Source of the DNA: Pyricularia pennisetigena
Taxonomy: Eukaryota > Ascomycota > Sordariomycetes > Magnaporthales > Pyriculariaceae
Length of the DNA: 64,000 nt
Direction of reading: 5' to 3'
Assembly: GCF_004337985.1 (NCBI RefSeq)
Contig: NC_043740.1
Span: forward strand, 2,066,874-2,130,873
In this document: positions 61,597-64,000 of the stretch, piece after piece
Position numbering within the stretch: the stretch's first letter is position 1
Layout of the letters: the number at the start of each line of letters is the position of its first letter
Position numbers and translations under genes: made by a program
Notes under the pieces: model-generated
What the model was told of the DNA's origin: nothing
Seen by the model: the letters and a program-made list of their open reading frames with translations, nothing else
The model's database searches: none

Positions 61597-61714
61597 GTTG
61601 TGCTCGGGGGCCAATGTATAATAAGTACTTTGCGAAGCATGTTTTTGTGGGAATAGACTTTGGAGGGGGGGGAAGAAAAATACCACTCTTTGTATAGATC
61701 ATGTAAAAACACAT

Positions 61715-61765
<51 letters not shown>
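61715..61765. repeat. Compound (CA)n(TA)n microsatellite
   Basis: About 11 CA units passing directly into about 14 TA units. The TA part can extrude as a cruciform. Confidence 0.92.
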
Positions 61766-61767
<2 letters not shown>

Positions 61768-61973
61768 CAGCATACTCCCAATAAGATGGTAGTCCTCAGA
61801 ACCACCGGCCAGACATTATCACATATGTTGCGGTCTTGAATGTCAAACTCAATGCAGCGTAAAACATCCTAAAAAAGGATGCAAGGTCAAGTTTGGGATA
61901 CCAATGTTCAACCTCAGAGGGAGAAAAAAAAAAGTTATTGATTTACACCTGCTATCCACCACGGTATACATGT

Positions 61974-61974
<1 letters not shown>

Positions 61975-62015
<41 letters not shown>
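61975..62015. repeat. A41 homopolymer
   Basis: Uninterrupted run of 41 A about 110 bp downstream of the ABC transporter stop. On the transporter's coding strand this reads as T41. Confidence 0.9.
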
Positions 62016-62017
<2 letters not shown>

Positions 62018-62121
62018 AAGACCCCATATAAATGCGACCTTGTTAACACAACCCCCTTTGCCACGCCAATTTGGGCGACAAAATAGCACAACTAACCCAT
62101 CCAGCAACCAATCAGCCCCTC

Positions 62122-64000
62122 TCAATCAGCAGTCAACTCGGCAATCCTCCTTTCAATCTCAGGCACCTGCCTCAGCTTGGCCTCCAAGTCATCCCTCTCG
62201 TCCTCCAGCTTCAGCCTCGTCTCGGCGTCCAGCTTGGTGAAGATGTAGTTGCCCTGGCCGTCAAACTGCAGAATGCGGCTGTGGTACTTCCACAGGCTCC
62301 TCCGGTGGCTGACCGTCATGAGTGTGACGCCCAGGGCCTTGGCGTTATCGTACATGACCTTTTCCGTCTCGAGCGTGACGCTCGATGTGCACTCGTCCAA
62401 GATGGCGTACCGTGGCCGATGGTAGAAGAGGCGCGCCATGGCCACGCGCTGCTGCAAGCCGCCACTGAGCACGTCGCGCCACTCGGCCTCGGCGTCCCAG
62501 CCCTCGGGGTACAGGTCGACGAGGTGCTCCAGGTTAAGAATCTTGAGGACCTCGAGCAGATCCGCGTCCGAGACTCCCTTGGCCCTCACCGTCCGCAGAC
62601 CGTCAGGGTATGTGATCTGCTGCCTCAGCGAGCCACGGGAGAGGTAAGGCCTCTGCGGGATGTAGAAAATCGAAGTGAAAGGTGGCTTGTACACAGTGCC
62701 GCCGTAGACGGGCCAGAGACCACCCAGGATGCGGAATAGGGATGACTTTCCGCACCCATTCGGACCGACCACGAGCAGGTGGTCACCTTGCTTGAGCGAA
62801 AAGGAAAGGGCCTTGACGAGCACGTCACCGTTGGGGGAGATAATTGGCCTATCGAGACGAGATATTGTTAGTCGCGTGGACGGATACCACTTGGGCCAGC
62901 AGACTGGCAGTCATGCACTTACACATCAATGAACTCGATGTCTTCACTCTCCACAACTTTACCACGACCCTTGAGCACAGCGGCGTTGTCTTCGATACCT
63001 GTGGCAGATACCAGTTTCTTCTCGAAATGACCGGCCTGGATGTCGTCCATGACATCGAGCAGCGATGCTACACGTGACGTATAACCGGCCAACTCCATGA
63101 TCTCACGGTATGAGAACATGATACGTCCGAATGCATCGGACGCGGACAGAAGCATGCGCCTGTTTGTTACAAAGCTTTCGGTTCTGTCGCCCATGTTCAT
63201 GGAGATGTGTCCCGGAAGCTTGACGAACACCGGGACCGAGCAAAGTAGCAGGCCCAGGGCGCCCCAAAAGTACTTGATGACAAAGTCTTCCATGAATCCG
63301 TGGTAGAAGCGCCGGCGGAGAATGTAGTTGACGTGCTTGATGAGAGTAAAGTAGCCCTTGTCGAGAGTGTTCTTCTCGGCCTCATGGCCATGGTAGAGTG
63401 CCACCTCCTCGGCGTGATCTATGAGACGAGAATGTTGAAAGCGGAATTCACCTTCTAGCCTGGCCTCGTCCGCAACATATTTGCCGAAAGGCGGTGTCAA
63501 TGCTCGCATAACGTTGGCCGATAGTTGCACAAGTAATGACATGAACACGACGCCCTCGCCTCCAACGCTTTTTGATAAAGAGTGTGTATAAATGGTCTGC
63601 AAGTAGGAGTCAGTTCTGCTGCTACCTCGCCATAGTTGACCCTCAACCCTCTCATATGGCCATTGTTACTTACCATATCCAGCATTGGCTTGGCGAGGTT
63701 GCTGTAAACCTCCGCTAAGCTGTTTGAGAATTTGGCAACGTCTACAGCAATGAGCTGATCAGGGTTCTTTATCCTGTCGTCCAGCGCCGAGATGCCGTAG
63801 AATGTGAGTTTTGAAAGATATTTGTCATGTATGTGTTGCGTTAACCTTGTGCGGTACTTCAGCGACAGCTCGGCTTGGTGATAAGACAGCTATATACGGG
63901 GAGAGATCAGGCCATGCTGTTAGCATTGGAGCAAGGCCAGAAAGACTGAGCGAAACCAGAATAATACTCACCATTGAGTTGGTGAAAGTTGCTGGGACCG
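62122..64000 (-). CDS. Peroxisomal ABCD-type half ABC transporter, C-terminal part (runs off right edge)
   Basis: Imports very-long-chain acyl-CoA (or fatty acids) into peroxisomes for beta-oxidation; works as a dimer of half transporters. Visible exons: complement(62122..62848, 62923..63596, 63674..63889, 63972..>64000), about 548 residues. The membrane part shows the ABCD marks [40 protein letters not shown] and [20 protein letters not shown]. The ATPase has Walker [12 protein letters not shown], signature [14 protein letters not shown], Walker [11 protein letters not shown] and switch His in MTVSHRRSL, so it should be active. It resembles yeast Pxa1/Pxa2; which one cannot be settled without the N-terminus. 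A charged coiled tail ([20 protein letters not shown]) closes the protein. Splice sites GTAAGT (twice) and GTGAGT are canonical. Confidence 0.94.

Larger units (their letters stand above)
61597..62121. other. Convergent intergenic region with microsatellite and A41
   Basis: 3' flanks of the PPR and ABC genes. Contains a compound CA/TA microsatellite (61715-61765), A11 near 61924-61934 and A41 (61975-62015). No gene. Confidence 0.65.

Overview
The window looks like nuclear DNA of a filamentous ascomycete (Pezizomycotina). Coding genes are broken by short introns of about 50-110 nt (a few longer) with GTRNGY donors, CTRAC-like branch points and YAG acceptors. Intergenic DNA is rich in long A/T homopolymers, and the gene set (UDP-galactopyranose mutase, a very large hybrid histidine kinase, a stand-alone cytochrome b561 protein, SPX-ankyrin-GDPD phosphodiesterase) is typical of moulds. 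A Sordariomycete is my best guess, but nothing here fixes the order. There are two N-runs (668 and 248 nt) and two NN joins at homopolymers, so it is a draft assembly. No complete mobile element, CRISPR array, rRNA or convincing tRNA was seen.

Layout. 1-3.7 kb: the 5' part of 4-hydroxyphenylpyruvate dioxygenase (HPPD, minus), divergent from a TTC36-type TPR protein; then a tiny NCE101-type membrane protein (minus), divergent from ribosomal protein L27. 4.5-11.5 kb: a nucleotide-sugar transporter of the TPT/DUF250 type (minus), divergent across 3.7 kb from UDP-galactopyranose mutase, a likely galactofuranose pair. 13.5-21.4 kb: a 2579-residue hybrid histidine kinase (Chk1/Mak2-Mak3 type). 21.4-36.9 kb: a gene-poor region holding one intrinsically disordered Pro/Gln-rich protein of unknown function. 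36.9-48.1 kb: three minus-strand genes: a TBC-domain RabGAP with a long disordered N-terminus, an ankyrin-DIL protein, and allantoicase. 49.4-54.7 kb: a cytochrome b561 protein convergent with a GDE1-type glycerophosphodiester phosphodiesterase. 57.5-61.6 kb: a UPF0587/DUF866 zinc protein divergent from a mitochondrial PPR-type protein. 62.1-64 kb: the 3' part of a peroxisomal ABCD half-transporter, running off the right edge.

Functional links. Two neighbour pairs make biochemical sense. HPPD stands next to a homologue of TTC36, a protein reported in mouse to stabilise HPPD; this is the observation I rate highest. UDP-galactopyranose mutase stands next to a transporter of the family that contains the Aspergillus UDP-galactofuranose transporter. 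The remaining genes are mostly single-copy housekeeping or signalling genes with no obvious cluster logic.

The multi-exon gene models were built by hand from splice signals, reading phase and recognisable protein sequence. Coding lengths were checked to be multiples of three for every complete gene. UTRs and transcription start sites were not placed.
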